A stretch of 64,000 bases of DNA from Pictodentalium vernedei (Eukaryota; Mollusca; Scaphopoda; Dentaliida; Dentaliidae): contig CM062295.1 in NCBI GenBank assembly GCA_031216915.1, positions 177,520,927 to 177,584,926 on the forward strand. Direction: 5' to 3'. A program made the translations under genes and the position numbers. Numbering within the stretch: the stretch's first letter is position 1; each line of letters opens with the position of its first letter. Of the stretch, positions 1-11,447 are shown piece after piece. The notes below the pieces were generated by a model. It saw nothing but the letters and a program-made list of their open reading frames with translations, was not told the DNA's origin and made no database searches.

Positions 1-1336
1 AATTTCACTGTAAACTGTGGATGAGTTGAAAATTGTATTTATTACTTGGTTCAGAATCATACGTTGGTACGTTGATAGCCCTTTACATAATGAATCGATC
101 GCATCCGTCCGCGTAAATGACACATTTAGCAGTTGGAAAAAATTAACTTTCAAAAACTTTCAACAAAATCATATCATGTGACCCACTGATCTCTATGGAA
201 CTGGATTGATGGCACACCCATTGATCGCATATAGAAAAGTACCTCCTCCGCTGCCACTGTGGGGGGGGGGGGGGGCGCTAAAGGTAAACAATGCTCAAGA
301 ACAACAAAAGTTTCGAAGGTGTTCAAGTTTCCGACGCCTCGTAGTCTTTGATCGTTTTAAAAAAATATACTTTTATATATCTGAAAATTGAATAACCTAA
401 TGATGTGCACCTTTTTCGTGGCAAAGCAACTATTGACAAAAAACCAATGCCGGGTTTTAAAAGGTGATACACTGTTATTGGTTTTCGTGCAAGGTAAACG
501 GCAAGGCATTTAATGAAGTGAAAAGTGGAGTTTCACTTCATCAAACGTCATGGATTCGGGGGGTTACGGCGTTAATCAAAATTACGTCATCCGAGGATGG
601 GGCAGTTTGAATGGCGATGTTTTCCTGGGACGTTGCAGCACCCCGAATGTATAAAGAGCAGTGATGTGAATCCCTCATTGGAATGATGCGTTGAATGGAT
701 GGGCGTCCATTTCAAAAATAGTCTCCAATGTCGTGGGTATTTCGAAGCATTCATTAATAGAATTTCTTTGAAACAACCTTTCACCACTCAAACGAACTGC
801 AAACAGACGACCACAGGACAGTCAACAGTTTGGCGCAAGATAACAACTACGTACAACTGATGTTACTTCCGAAATGTCATTGAAAGATCATGCATAACCT
901 TTATGAGGTATGAATTGTATGGTGGGAAAATGTCAAATGGTAAATCGTTTTCTGAACCTGATTTCGACTGACCCTCGCTTAAAAATGCATTATTTCACAG
1001 GGTGTTTGATGACTGGATCAGCATAGCAAAATGTTATTTACAAACTTCCAGTTGCTAACCATTTTTCATCAATTTTTGAGAGCCAAGATGAAAATTGCTT
1101 GGTAAATTTTTCAAAACACAAAACCTGGCACACTGTGTTTGCGGCGTCACACCACGCATAATCTCGAATGTAAGACACCAAGCTATCAAACTGTGCACGA
1201 TGCAAGTATGCCGTTTAACTTCCTGAAATAATGGGGGTTTTTTATCGAAATTGTCGTTCCACTGAACTGTTCGTTAGTCATTAAAATGTCTCGAATTTTT
1301 TCCGTTATAAATATGAAAATAATCAATATTTTTCAG
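1..1336. other. Upstream intron or flank, no gene recognised
   Basis: No exon with family similarity or credible splice pairing was found in this stretch. It contains a G15 run (261-275) and short AT-rich sequence. Open frames here are short and featureless. It is presumably the intron before exon a. Confidence 0.5.
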
Positions 1337-1462
1337 TTCTTTGTGCAGCTCTTAATATTCGGTCGGTGAAAAATGCTGCCCGAGTTGATGTGATTCTGAC
1401 CATGATAAAGTTTGGCATGTGTTTAGTGATAGCAATAGGAGGAATTTATGTTTTAGCAACAG
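1337..1462 (+). CDS. SLC7-family amino acid transporter, exon a (first exon seen)
   Basis: This is an internal exon of a multi-pass plasma-membrane amino acid exchanger of the SLC7/LAT (APC superfamily) type. It is flanked by a tttttcag acceptor and a gtcagt donor, enters with a split codon and leaves in phase 1. The translation has the LNIRSVKNAARVD segment, the loop before a membrane helix that is well conserved in SLC7 light subunits, followed by a hydrophobic helix ending IYVLATG. The split Gly codon (g|gt) is completed by the exon at 19049. Family members usually act as heterodimers with an SLC3 heavy chain; that is family knowledge and not visible here. The seven exons joined give an open frame of about 249 codons, roughly half of a typical 480-530 residue transporter. 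The N-terminal exons are upstream of the window or unrecognised. Confidence 0.85.
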
Positions 1463-2440
1463 GTCAGTATTCAGTATATGTTACAATATTCCTTAACCCT
1501 CTGAAAACGAAAGTCCTTTTTCCGGCCCTGGGTTGTTATACGACCTGTAGTCATAAAGTGGGTAGTTGCTCAGTGAATGTATAATGGTAGACCATTTAAT
1601 ATTTTTAAGGTTTAGTCCCAAGAATGCATGTAGTATTCGAGAAGAGTGAGGCCACGAACTTGCCGCTGCGAAGGTCATCCCAAACACCTGCGCCATTGGG
1701 CCAAAGAGAGGCTTTAATATAAGTTGCATAACTTGTTCTCCAATCCTTGTAAAACAAATAAGATTAAATAATTCAAGATTGCATGTTGAAAATATTAATT
1801 AGTCTACCCACAAATAACAAATGTGAACTCTTCAAATTGATGCCAGTGAACTGACATGGAAGGTACCATCATGGTTGAAAGTGCGTTAATATTTATTGTT
1901 GATTATGCACTAAATTTCATTTAATTTGATTCTATTGACCCAATGGAGGGGCGGCGTCACATGGGGTAAGCATGGCAGAGTCACCATCAGAGGCAGGTTC
2001 TTGTGTGGGGAAGGAAAGAAGATGGGGCAAAGGCTATCTTAAGGGGAATGTCCATATCCCCATATCCGGTAGTCTACTAGTGATATATACGTGTGTGTGC
2101 CTTGCGAAACTACCTAGTCTGAAATAATTTAAGCTAAAGATGGCCTTTCGTCAACAATGGGGTCGACTGCATACTTCACACAGTTAGTCGTGAACTCATT
2201 GAACAGGGAGCCAACATTTGACTAATTGGTACCAGCAAATGACCACTGCTATTTTTAATAACCACATATCCATAGAGTACGCAAAGTGTTGGTGGATACT
2301 TGGGAGGGCCAGCTTTTTCAGCAAAAATGCCTTTTCTACATCCTACCTTTCAAATCACGCGAATTCAAGAAATATCATAGAAGTTAAATTATTCAACCTT
2401 TAAAAGGTGTGATGGGTCTATTTTATCATATCACTGCTAC
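1463..2440. other. Intron sequence, nothing recognised
   Basis: This is AT-rich intronic DNA between exon a and a SINE. I see no conserved ORF, RNA gene or clear repeat boundary. Confidence 0.5.
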
Positions 2441-2444
2441 TGAC

Positions 2445-2803
2445 GGGAGTGCAGTGGCTCAGTGGTTACGGCATTAGACTTCAAACCGAAAGGTCCATGG
2501 TTCGATCCTCGCCAGAGGTAACTGCGTTGTGTCCTTGGGCAAGGCTCTTAATCCTCATTGTTCACGTGGTGGCACGGTGGCGCAGTGTACTAAGGCGTCC
2601 TGCACGTCGATGTTGCACTTGTCTTCAACCAATACTAACCCTGTTCGTGTGAGTTAGTACATTGGGGTGTCTGACAGATGATAACCGCCTCTCGGTGGCG
2701 TTCTCCGGGTACTCCGGCTTCCTTCACCCGCTAAACTGTCCGACACGAGGTGACCCTGGCTGTCGAAAGTGTCGTTAAACCCAAATAAATAAATAAATAA
2801 TCT
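2445..2803 (+). repeat. tRNA-derived SINE, near full length
   Basis: The head resembles a tRNA, with an A-box-like TGGCTCAGTGGTTACGG and a B box GGTTCGATCC at about 2512. A central block GTGTCCTTGGGCAAGG follows, then a body (about 2570-2780) containing GTACTAAGGCG, GTCTTCAACCAAT, GGGTACTCCGGCTTCC and a CTGTCCGACACGAGGTGACC stretch. It ends in (AAAT)n. The same body is found at 7430, 18385-18780, 23305-23706 and 27205-27545. It is not a functional tRNA gene because the cloverleaf is degenerate. Confidence 0.8.
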
Positions 2804-3329
2804 ACTATTGACTATTAACCTGTAAGCAGTTGAGACGTTTTTTTTTTCTTTTTTGTTTGTTTGTCTTCCATAAAATCGTGAACATAGCAGAATGAGAAAG
2901 GGGTCTTGAGGGAGGTGTGATATGCCTAGACTCAAACATTCCACATAAAATATAAAAGTTAATTCAATTAATGAAAAAATGAAAAGCAAAACGATTTCAG
3001 AATGCTATTAACATTGTGAACGATATGGCTCCGAGTTTCTTGGAATTTTGAATTCATCCGGGAAAACATTATGGATGTTAATATCTTGAGGGGACAGGAC
3101 GGGGGACGGGGGAAAAGGTATTGAGAATTTTCGAATTGTAACCCAGACCATTTTCGATATTAACTGCTTTTATATTTTTTTCAGAACAAAGTTTTATAAG
3201 AAATTTTAAATTAATGACCTTGGTATACCAAGCTGTCACATTCTGTTTTCAGTCTCCCTGCATGGTCAGGGCTTGCGAGAGACAGATTAGTAGTATTAGC
3301 ATTAGTATAGCATGTTGAAAGTACTTTGG

Positions 3330-3670
3330 TCGGGGAAATTGAAAGTAACGTCATGTTGCGGTGCATTGTGAATGTCACGTTGGTTGTTATAGTAGTCCGC
3401 ATGAGCATCCATGTTGTTACTCCACTGTCATGGTGACGAGTGGTGTTTGTGTGGTGCATGCGCCGAGCAGCGAATGTTATTAGGATGACTCGTGTTTTCG
3501 TCATCCATTTTATTTATTCTATGCCACCATCTTGGTTTCCACGGCTGCTCGTGGTTACTATACCCGTGGATGGCTATGATGAAATGGACGTCTTTTCGGG
3601 TGGGGTGTGCTCAATAGCACAGAGGTATTTCTAATTACCAGAATCGACCTAACAACCACCAAAAATTAAC
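3330..3670 (+). repeat. Foldback-family arm fragment
   Basis: Diverged copy of the left arm of the foldback element at 44113-46279. It shares the order of a TGGTTGTTATAGTAGTCCGC-like segment, TCGTCATCCATTTT, CACCATCTTGGTTTC, a GTGTGCTC segment and an AATTACCA...ACAACCACC end. Confidence 0.65.
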
Positions 3671-3949
3671 GAAACGAACCCCATTCGCTGTTTATTTTTC
3701 TCAGAGACTCAGAGAGTCCTTGTTTTTAACTATCCATGACCATCTACTGCACATTCTCAACCTTGTCTACCTATTCGTTGCTGTGCCTGACTACTCTTCC
3801 ACTGACTGAATCAACCAATCAGGATCCCACAATCAGTCAAATCACTATGTTAATATTAGTCTGTATCTATCTTCAGAGTTCCTTGTCTAAATGGAGTGAA
3901 GACACCCATGAGATGCGTCTGTGAGCTAGTGCGCAATGTGTGCATAACA
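3671..3949. other. Intron sequence, nothing recognised
   Basis: Short unannotated intronic stretch between a foldback fragment and the start of a dispersed repeat. No conserved ORF. Confidence 0.4.
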
Positions 3950-5430
3950 AATGCATCGCAAGGGTACCAGCTAGATGTGAATGCACGCACAATACATGCA
4001 GTACATGGGCATTAATGGTTCACATTTTGCTCCTTTTTGGCTCGTATATGGCTCCTAATTCCTATATAACACCTGTGTGTCTCCAGTATGTTGCCTCTGT
4101 AGATCCTTGACCATGGCCTGTGTGGCTCCTAGACCACTGCTACTGACTTGTCCACGGTAACCGCTATTTGTCCTTTGATCAGCTTCAATTGACTTAATCT
4201 AATGTTATAGTCTTCAACCACCCTTTCTTCCTCTGCGTCGTGTCTGAACATTATACTACTAACTCGTAGCACTCCAGCTGACTTGCTAGCTATTTTTGCC
4301 GTAGGTTAGTCACTTTCTTCCATTTACACCAGCTCGTATATACCTGTGCAATCTGTTGTCCAAGAGTAGGTGAGACAGCTATGAGATGTGGCTAGTACAC
4401 AACACATGCAGCATATAGGCACATGCTGGATGTATCTAGATGTGTCTGTGTACTAGTGCACAATGTGCGCACAACACTTGCAGTATATAGGTACACACAA
4501 GTATTGCTCCTGGACAATGGCCTAAATGGCTCCTAGCTACTAAATGCCTTCTATAGAGCTTGTGGTCCATGGTCTCCATGGCTCCTATATGGCTCACAAA
4601 TTCTCATCGATTTCAATCTTCTAGGCCGTCGCATGGACTTCATGGTTCCTAGACCACTGCCACTACCTTGTCTACAGTCAAGACTATCAGTCTCGTGCTC
4701 GACATATAGTACTACTGCCTCTGACTAAACATCAGCCATTTCATCAGAATCTTCTACTATTACTACTGACTTGTATCACTACTACAAGATGGTAAACTGT
4801 CTCCGGTAATATCGCGGCCTCTTTCCTTGCTAGCTATCTCTGACCCTCTCTCGACCTCTGCCTAAAACCAAGTCGTAGTAGGCTCAATCAGACTCCCTAA
4901 ATACATATACAACCTTTTGCCCGGGTGGGGGTGAGACATCTATGCGACGCGCCTGTGTGCCAGTACATATTACATGCAACACGTGAGCACACGCTCCTTG
5001 ACCAAGGCCCCCATAGCTCGCACTACCTACCCCTAATATGCCTCCTAAATGCCCCAGCTCCTACATATCCACTATACAGCTCATAGACCATAGATTATTT
5101 TCGGTCCCTAGCTCCTTGACTCTCTCACGACCTTTATGATTCTCTAGACCACTGCTACAAACTTGCCCGCAGTCACCACTCTTAAGTCTTGTGAGCGTCT
5201 CTTAGCATTATTGCCCCTTACCATATAACATCCACTCATTGAGTCTTCCACCTTTACTACTTACTCTCTGGTCCTATCTTGACCTCTGCCCTCAACCAAG
5301 TCTTAGTAGGCTCTATCGGATCGCTTCTTCCAAATCCGAATCAGTCTATACAGTTCCTTGGCCCAGTGCACGAGGGGGTCATTATGTATAAGACACTGTT
5401 GATCGTCCCGGGGTGTGTTTATGTGATAGT
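3950..5430 (+). repeat. Dispersed repeat family R, copy 1
   Basis: Non-coding sequence with recurring short phrases such as GTGCGCACAACAC, TGCAGTATATAGG and TGGCTCCTA. The end (about 5275-5430) contains CAGTCTATACAGTTCCTTGGC and GTTGATCGTCCCGGG, which recur at 17700-17790. A related sequence in inverted orientation lies at 21574-22350. No protein is encoded, so it is likely a non-autonomous element or an old satellite-like insertion. Confidence 0.55.
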
Positions 5431-6449
5431 TCACAAAGCAATATCACTTACGGCACCCACGGAGGAAATTGCTTTCTGTGGTTAATCCATAATGACAGAA
5501 TCCCTTTTTACGACATGAGTAAAAGAGTTGTAAGAGCATTTACTCCGAGCAGCAATTGTTCTCAGAGTATGTTCTTTTCCCGTTGTGGTGGTGTTAGAGG
5601 CTGAACAACCATTCATCAAGAACAAAATTGTTGCTCCGGTGACAATTTGGAAAAAGCCCTGATGTAGGCGTGGAGTTGATCGCTTCTTCCGCAAATGTAT
5701 CTGGGTCACTCCATATCCATGAATGCTAGAAGGCTTTGTTCTGTCTGATTGTTAGGTACTAGTTTGTGGTCAAAGACTTTGCGGAATGTTTTCTGAGGCA
5801 GATCAAGTATAAATATGTTTTTTTCACAGCTCGTAACGCCAACGATGATGGTTGAATGCCTCGCCTTACAAACAATTGATTGGAGTCCTCTATTGGCAAT
5901 GTTCAATTGTACGTCTGAAATTATAAAAAAACGCGTGCTTTCAACATGCCAACATTTATCTTTTTCTTGAATGGTCGGCAATGTTATATTGTCGTTCATC
6001 ACTCGTCCCAACCCATGAAGAGTGATGTTATTTACGGTCCTCATATCCAGTCACATGATAAATGGACTGGAGCAGAACTTCTGAGCTGAGCTGAAACAAA
6101 ATGCAAATACTCAATTCCCTATTCACTTCCCATGCACTCCCGAAATGTTTCCCACGTGCCACATATGAGCAGGGATATGAGAAGGGGGTAGGCGTGGTGT
6201 TTTTTTCATGGGCATGATAAAGTTCAGCTTTCTTATGACCGCAAAATCTAGTGGTAAAAAGGGCATCACAGCCAAATCTAGGCCACAAATGAATCAATGG
6301 AATTACTATCTTTGTAGTTCTCGAAAATATACTTTTGCTCGTCAGGTAAAAATAAAATAAAATACAAAACTCTCCAACTATCTGCATCAGAGTAACCTGA
6401 ATCAGCTAATTCTATCTTCGTGAGTTTCAAAACGTTACACTTTCTAATA
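5431..6449. other. Intron sequence, no gene recognised
   Basis: Two open frames of 112 and 119 codons lie on the minus strand here, but neither has recognisable domains or flanking signals. I treat them as chance. Confidence 0.45.
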
Positions 6450-7270
6450 ACGTTACGTAATGTTGGGTTTTTATGGTAGTCCGCTATGTTGTGACGTCAT
6501 TACCATAGTGATACGTGGTAACTGTGCGCGTGTGCAGCACTATATACTGGAGGCTGCCATCTTGGTTTCTATGGTGACTTGAGGTTTTATGTAACCCAGA
6601 CGACTCTAATAAGAAGGGGTGTGTCCGGATAGCGAGTTCCAGTGAACTAAATTAAATCCAATTACCCTATGGACCCGACAATTTCCCCAAACCTCCTACC
6701 TTGATGGAACGTGGTTTCTATGAGCCTGAAAGGATTCTAATATAGAGTAGGGTATTCTAGGTAGGCGTTTGGTGCGATAGGAGTACTTTTGCTGGTTTGG
6801 ATTATCTGGAAACTCTCGGTTACTTCCTAGAATTACCCAAATAGACCAGACAGTTTTCCTTAAATTTCCTAGCACTCTGCTTCAATATAAGGGCTACGTT
6901 ATTGTTTCTGTCTACCCAACCATATTCAATTGTTCCGGGGTATCCTTCAGTAGCGTAGTAAAGCATTTCGGGTGAAATAGTTATAAATTATTGTTACTAT
7001 TTTCAGCTTCTCTGGCCTGTTCTGGCTATTTCTTACCTTCCTCTGGAATCCGGGTACTCATATTCTTGTCCCTAACAGTATGAATCGTGTTTCGTTTATC
7101 TGGATCATCCAATCAGCTTACTTTACTGCACTAACTAACCAACTAGATCACTCCATTCACTTGAACCCCGCCCACTGTCACATTATTACGAATAAGTCCA
7201 AGTGTCATTCGCACAATAAGTGCGACTACTCGAAACTTATCGAGCAAATGAGCTAGTATAGTTATATTAT
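6450..7270 (+). repeat. Foldback-family long arm fragment
   Basis: It corresponds to most of the left arm of the 44113 element. Shared pieces are TGTTGTGACGTCA, GATACGTGGT, TACTGGAGGCTGCCATCTTGG, the CACTGCACTAACTAACCAAC piece and, at 7240, ATCGAGCAAATGAGC from the internal tandem unit. Moderate divergence points to an old insertion. Confidence 0.65.
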
Positions 7271-7429
7271 TTGTTTATTGGTGTTTAAGGTCACATACTT
7301 ATGTACAATGTGTTTGTGTTTATATTGTCTTTTGGATGTAAATATTGTATAAATGTATGTGTACATTTGTGAACACTGTATTATTATTTTTTTTTTTTTG
7401 TTTTGTATACTGGTGAATAAACATATCAT

Positions 7430-7522
7430 CATCAATGGCTAATCGTGAAAGTTTTACGCGTGGAGGAAGCCGCAGTACCCGGAGAGAACCATCGAGCAAC
7501 GACGAGCAGCTGCCAGCAGCTA
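7430..7522 (-). repeat. SINE body fragment
   Basis: Reverse-strand piece of the SINE body with GTGGAGGAAGCC, GTACCCGGAGAGAACCA and CGAGCAACGACGAGCAGCTG, the same as at 18440-18500 and 23385-23445. It runs directly into a pentanucleotide satellite. Confidence 0.75.
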
Positions 7523-7885
7523 GTATAGTATAGTATAGTATAGTATAGTATAGTATAGTATAGTATAGTATAGTATAGTATAGTATAGTATAGTATAGTA
7601 TAGTATAGTATTGTATAGTATAGTGTAGTGTAGTATAGTATATTAATATAGTATAGTGTAGTGTAGTGTAGTGTAGTGTAGTGTAGTGTAGTGTAGTGTA
7701 GTGTAGCGTAGCATAGCATAGCATGGCATAGTATAGTATAGAATAGTATAGAATAGTATAGTATAGTATAGTATAGTATAGTATAGTGTAGTGTAGTGTA
7801 GTGTAGTATAGTGTAGTATAGTATAGTAGTACAGTATAGTATCGTATAGTATAGTGCTGTGTAGTATAGTATAGTATAGTGTAGT
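7523..7885. repeat. (TAGTA)n minisatellite
   Basis: About 360 bp of TAGTA/TAGTG pentamers with variant blocks (TAGTA, then TAGTG, TAGCA and back). Open frames on the minus strand that read as Tyr/Thr/Leu repeats are artefacts of this array. Confidence 0.95.
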
Positions 7886-7904
7886 GTAGTCATCAGTAAT
7901 ACCG

Positions 7905-8040
7905 AGATGAGTGTTAGAGTCGTACTTGGAGTCACTCGTTCGAATAATTTCTCTGTTACTCATTTGTCCGATAAGATTTGAATCATTCGAACAGGCAGAC
8001 TGTAGACTACTTCTAGTAGTAGTGAAAGACAAGTATGATA
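7905..8040 (+). repeat. Foldback-family internal unit fragment
   Basis: GAGTCACTCGTTCGAATAAT...CTCATTTGTCCGATAAG...CATTCGAACAGG matches the internal tandem unit (GAGTCACTCG, GCTCATTTG, CGTTCGAGCA) of the element at 44113-46279. Confidence 0.55.
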
Positions 8041-8920
8041 GTGATATGAACTGGGACCCGTGACGGCAGTGGTGTAATAGTAGGTACTAAGAGCCATAGT
8101 AGAACCCCAAGTTAGTAATGATGGGACACTCTAACACAGGACAGAATAGTGGTAGCCAACAGTTGGTATAAAGCTGCAAGGCTGGTAGAACACTTTATTA
8201 CACACCCGTAACTGTATTTGTCACGACCACATGTATTTTAGGGGTATGCGGTAATTTTAACCAGAAAGCTCTAATACAATCCGATAAAAAGTACCCCTCG
8301 CGTGCACAAGTTCTCTCGTAAGACTGGTTCTTATAGTTTACAGCGTTCAGTGGAATATAACCAATGAGAACCATCGGCTATATTTATCTGTCAGAATTAC
8401 CGATTCCCATTACAAAATGTTTGATGCACAACTATGCTAAAACTGTTGAAAGTCATGAAAGACACATGATCTTTGCCAAGAAATTGAACAGTGAAACTCA
8501 ACCTTTGCTTTCGTTATTGAAAATCAAGGACAACTTAATTAATTTTAGTGCAAAATGTCCAATTGGGTTCGATATTGCAGCCAGCCACTAGTACAGTTCC
8601 TATAAAACTTTGTTACAATGTTGCGCTCAGCGCTGCGTGCTGCCAGCGAGTCGACACGAGGCCTAACGTGTAATTGTAATCTTATTCGATTCACACTTCG
8701 GCAATGAAGCAGCAAGTTTGCCAACGCAGACATAGTTTGAAAAGCATGTTAAGTTGAAGTAGTTCTCAGGAAGCAAGACTAAAGGAATCTTGAATACTGG
8801 TTATCATGAAGCGGAAAAACAGACGACGACACGCCGACAGCGCCTGGATGGAGATGTTTGACAGCTAGTACATGCAGTTACTAATTAACTATCTTCAATT
8901 CCACTCTTACTAGATGACCA
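8041..8920. other. Intron sequence, no gene recognised
   Basis: A 75-codon open frame at 8364-8591 (+) has no recognised domain and no splice context. Nothing else is supported. Confidence 0.4.
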
Positions 8921-8944
8921 CCCCCCCCCCCCCCCCCCCCCCCC
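8921..8944 (+). repeat. Poly-C tract (24 bp)
   Basis: Uninterrupted C run. Similar C or G runs of 15-22 bp occur at 261-275, 29504-29525, 31585-31603, 34069-34087 and 47832-47850. Confidence 0.95.
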
Positions 8945-10129
8945 GCCGCGCCACACTAGCTGAATAAAGAAAATAAAGTCGGAAGAATGAAAAGCCTGGT
9001 TTTATAAAAAAAAAAAAAAATCGGTATTTTACATTTGTGGAACCAATGTTTTTTACGTGCTAGTGGGTGTTGGAGCAGCAGGTTTATTTTATTTAATTTT
9101 TTTGTGGGTACAGGGGGAAAGGGCTTTTTAGGGGGATATAGTATTGCTAAAATATGACTTTCTGGAGTTTGTACTGGGGAAATTAAAAAAATGTTTCCAG
9201 CTGCCCACTACAGAAATTCTGAAAAGTCTCGAGTAGGCTGGGAATGAGACCATGAAGAGGGGAGGGGTGGTAAATACATGTGGTCTGACGAATGCAATAT
9301 ATTGTCAATTTTATGAGATGACTTCCATGAAATTAATTCAAAAATAATCATTAGAATATTTAAAACACAGACAATATGACAATATTTTCCAGACACAGAT
9401 TGATGTGTATTTTTAAATGACTAATTTAGGATTTTTGCTAGTATTTCTGTTTTATACAAGGATATTTATTATTTTGCTTTAATTCTCAGCAACAAAACTT
9501 AAATCGAATGCCACCTATGTGACTTAGCTACATGGGTGTATGAGATGGGGAGGGGGTTGAGGCACTCTCACACCCTTCACCAATAAGCAGTCAATTTTGC
9601 AGTTTTCATTGAAAGAGACTGATATTTTCAGAACAGATTGTTCTGAGGGAAGGGGTATTTTTTATAATTTTGGCAAATATCAGGGCAGTGGAAAGAGCAT
9701 TTTCATAGGCAAATTCGAGGCAAGGGCCTCTATTTTCATTTTTAAACAAAGGTTCAGGGCAGTTTGATTGGTCAGCCCCCATCCCCAAGAAAATGTTCTC
9801 CAAAAGCATTTCGTGAGCTTTCAAGAAAATGCTGACAGGTTATAGATGGGTGGGGGGGGGGGGGGTGTAAAAAAGGTGTACAAACTAAATTACTTGTGGA
9901 GACATGACATTTTCTTGGAGTTATCATGCAATATAATATATTTCTCCCTTTGTATATACTGTAGTATTATGTGGACAACCTAAAGCTTTTATTTGCAAGT
10001 GCAGCCCATTTCAAACAAAGGTTATCAAGACTTGAAGTAAAATAAAAAGAAGGCTAAATTTCAAGTCAGAAACTTTAATGTCTTTATAATGTTGAAAAAT
10101 AAAGTGCAAACTTACCAAGACTGCAGAGT
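8945..10129. other. Intron sequence, no gene recognised
   Basis: AT-rich with a short A run (about 9007-9020) and a G run near 9851-9865. The 9600-9830 part is loosely similar in wording to 34900-35050 (GGGCAGTGGAAAGAG-like, AAAATGTTCTCC-like), perhaps an old shared repeat. No gene. Confidence 0.35.
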
Positions 10130-10930
10130 TCACTCAGATTCAGAATGGAATCTCAAACTGCCTCAGGTCCAAACGAACGAATGAATGAAAGCCCCGGAAG
10201 GTTAATTATTGCACAAAATGTCAGTTCTCGTCCAGTGTGTACGTTTGTTACAATGCAGAACAGAAATGACCGATGTCCACATGCGATAGCCTTGTGGCAG
10301 TACTGCCAGTAGTGCATGTATCGTCAAGCCGAGTTCAAACTTATATTTTTAGTTTCAGTTTAAAAAGCACGAAATTTAAACAGAGCGGCCAGTTCGCACT
10401 TTATTCAAATTAAAATCCTTGCCTACATTTTCCATCCTCCAGATATAACGGTGCCTGCACACGCAATTTTGAAAACACATTGGAGACCTCATAATTTGTG
10501 ACGTCTGATATGCTGAACGCAATCTTTTGAGTTTTGAGTGTTCGGGTCGACATTTTTTTGCGAATAAAATGAATCAACAGCGATTCTACAGGTGGCAAGG
10601 TCAAAGACTTAAGACTGGTTCTCTGACAAAATTCCCCGTTTCTCTCTAAAATTCTTTCAACCGTTCAAATTGTCGACTATTTAATTAAATTAACGATTAA
10701 TTACAGTGAATTCTTTCTGATGGTTGGGTGTGTAATAAATAGAGAACCACACTTTTGTTTGAATGGGTTGACGATTACTGGACTCGAGCGTGTGGCGCTG
10801 GGATAACCACTCGAGCCTACCGGCTCACGTGGTATCCCTGCGCCACTCGCTCTCGCCCAGTAATCGTTAACCCATTCAAACATAAGTGTGGTTCTGTATA
10901 TATACCAATGGTTAATACAATAGAGTCCGA
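10130..10930 (+). repeat. Dispersed repeat family Q, copy 1, with terminal foldback
   Basis: The region from about 10130 to 10720 is related, in inverted orientation, to 33300-33840. At its end lies an inverted repeat: TTTGAATGGGTTGACGATTA (10756) pairs with TAATCGTTAACCCATTCAAA (about 10860-10880), with a Y-shaped core between. The ACAGTGAATTCTTT at about 10704 and its reverse near 33305 mark a shared internal junction. It is non-coding, and its class cannot be decided by eye. Confidence 0.6.
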
Positions 10931-11094
10931 TCATAGGATATATATCCGTGGTAGCATCCAATGATACGACTACTAGGAGCTTATAGGAATGTGGAATCCC
11001 ACTCACGGAATCCCACTTATTGAATTCCTTTTACGGAATCCCACTAAGAGAATCACTTCTGGGAAACGTTTGTAATTGTAGAATCCTTTTTTCC

Positions 11095-11440
11095 GAAATG
11101 TGTTGAGTCACTCGTTCGTGCAATTGCTCGGAAGCTCATTTGTTCCTTACGTTTCAAGTAGCCGAGAGAAGCCTGTTCCAGTTACTTTGCGAATGACACT
11201 TCAGTTTATTCGTATCGATGTGACAGTGGTAGGGGGTTTAGGTGAATGGAGTGATCTGATTGGTTAGTTAGTTAGTTGCAGCAAAATGGTATGATTGGAT
11301 GATATAGAAATATGACTCATGTTGTTAGGGACAGCAACACGAGTACCTGGAGTATGGTTATAACTAGTCAGAACAGGTATACTTTTCCAGTGGGAGAGTA
11401 CGGTGGATTGTTGATGATTAAAGGCGGGTAGCATTGCACT
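11095..11440 (+). repeat. Foldback-family right-arm fragment
   Basis: An internal-unit piece (GAGTCACTCGTTCGTGCAAT, GCTCGGAAGCTCATTTG) is followed by the reversed arm (TGATCTGATTGGTTAGTTAG, CAACACGAGTACCTGGAGTA). This matches the order at 45460-45720. Confidence 0.65.
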
Positions 11441-11447
11441 CGACTAG

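Noticed and set aside
2449-2652. Functional tRNA gene or short protein at the SINE head
   Set aside because: A and B boxes are present but arms do not form a proper acceptor or anticodon stem, and the tRNA part continues into a SINE body.
5706-6387. Two minus-strand frames of 112 and 119 codons
   Set aside because: No recognisable domain, no splice signals, and no similarity to anything else in the window.
7320-8032. Three long minus-strand frames reading as Tyr/Thr/Leu-rich proteins
   Set aside because: They are translations of the (TAGTA)n array in all open phases, with no independent coding evidence.
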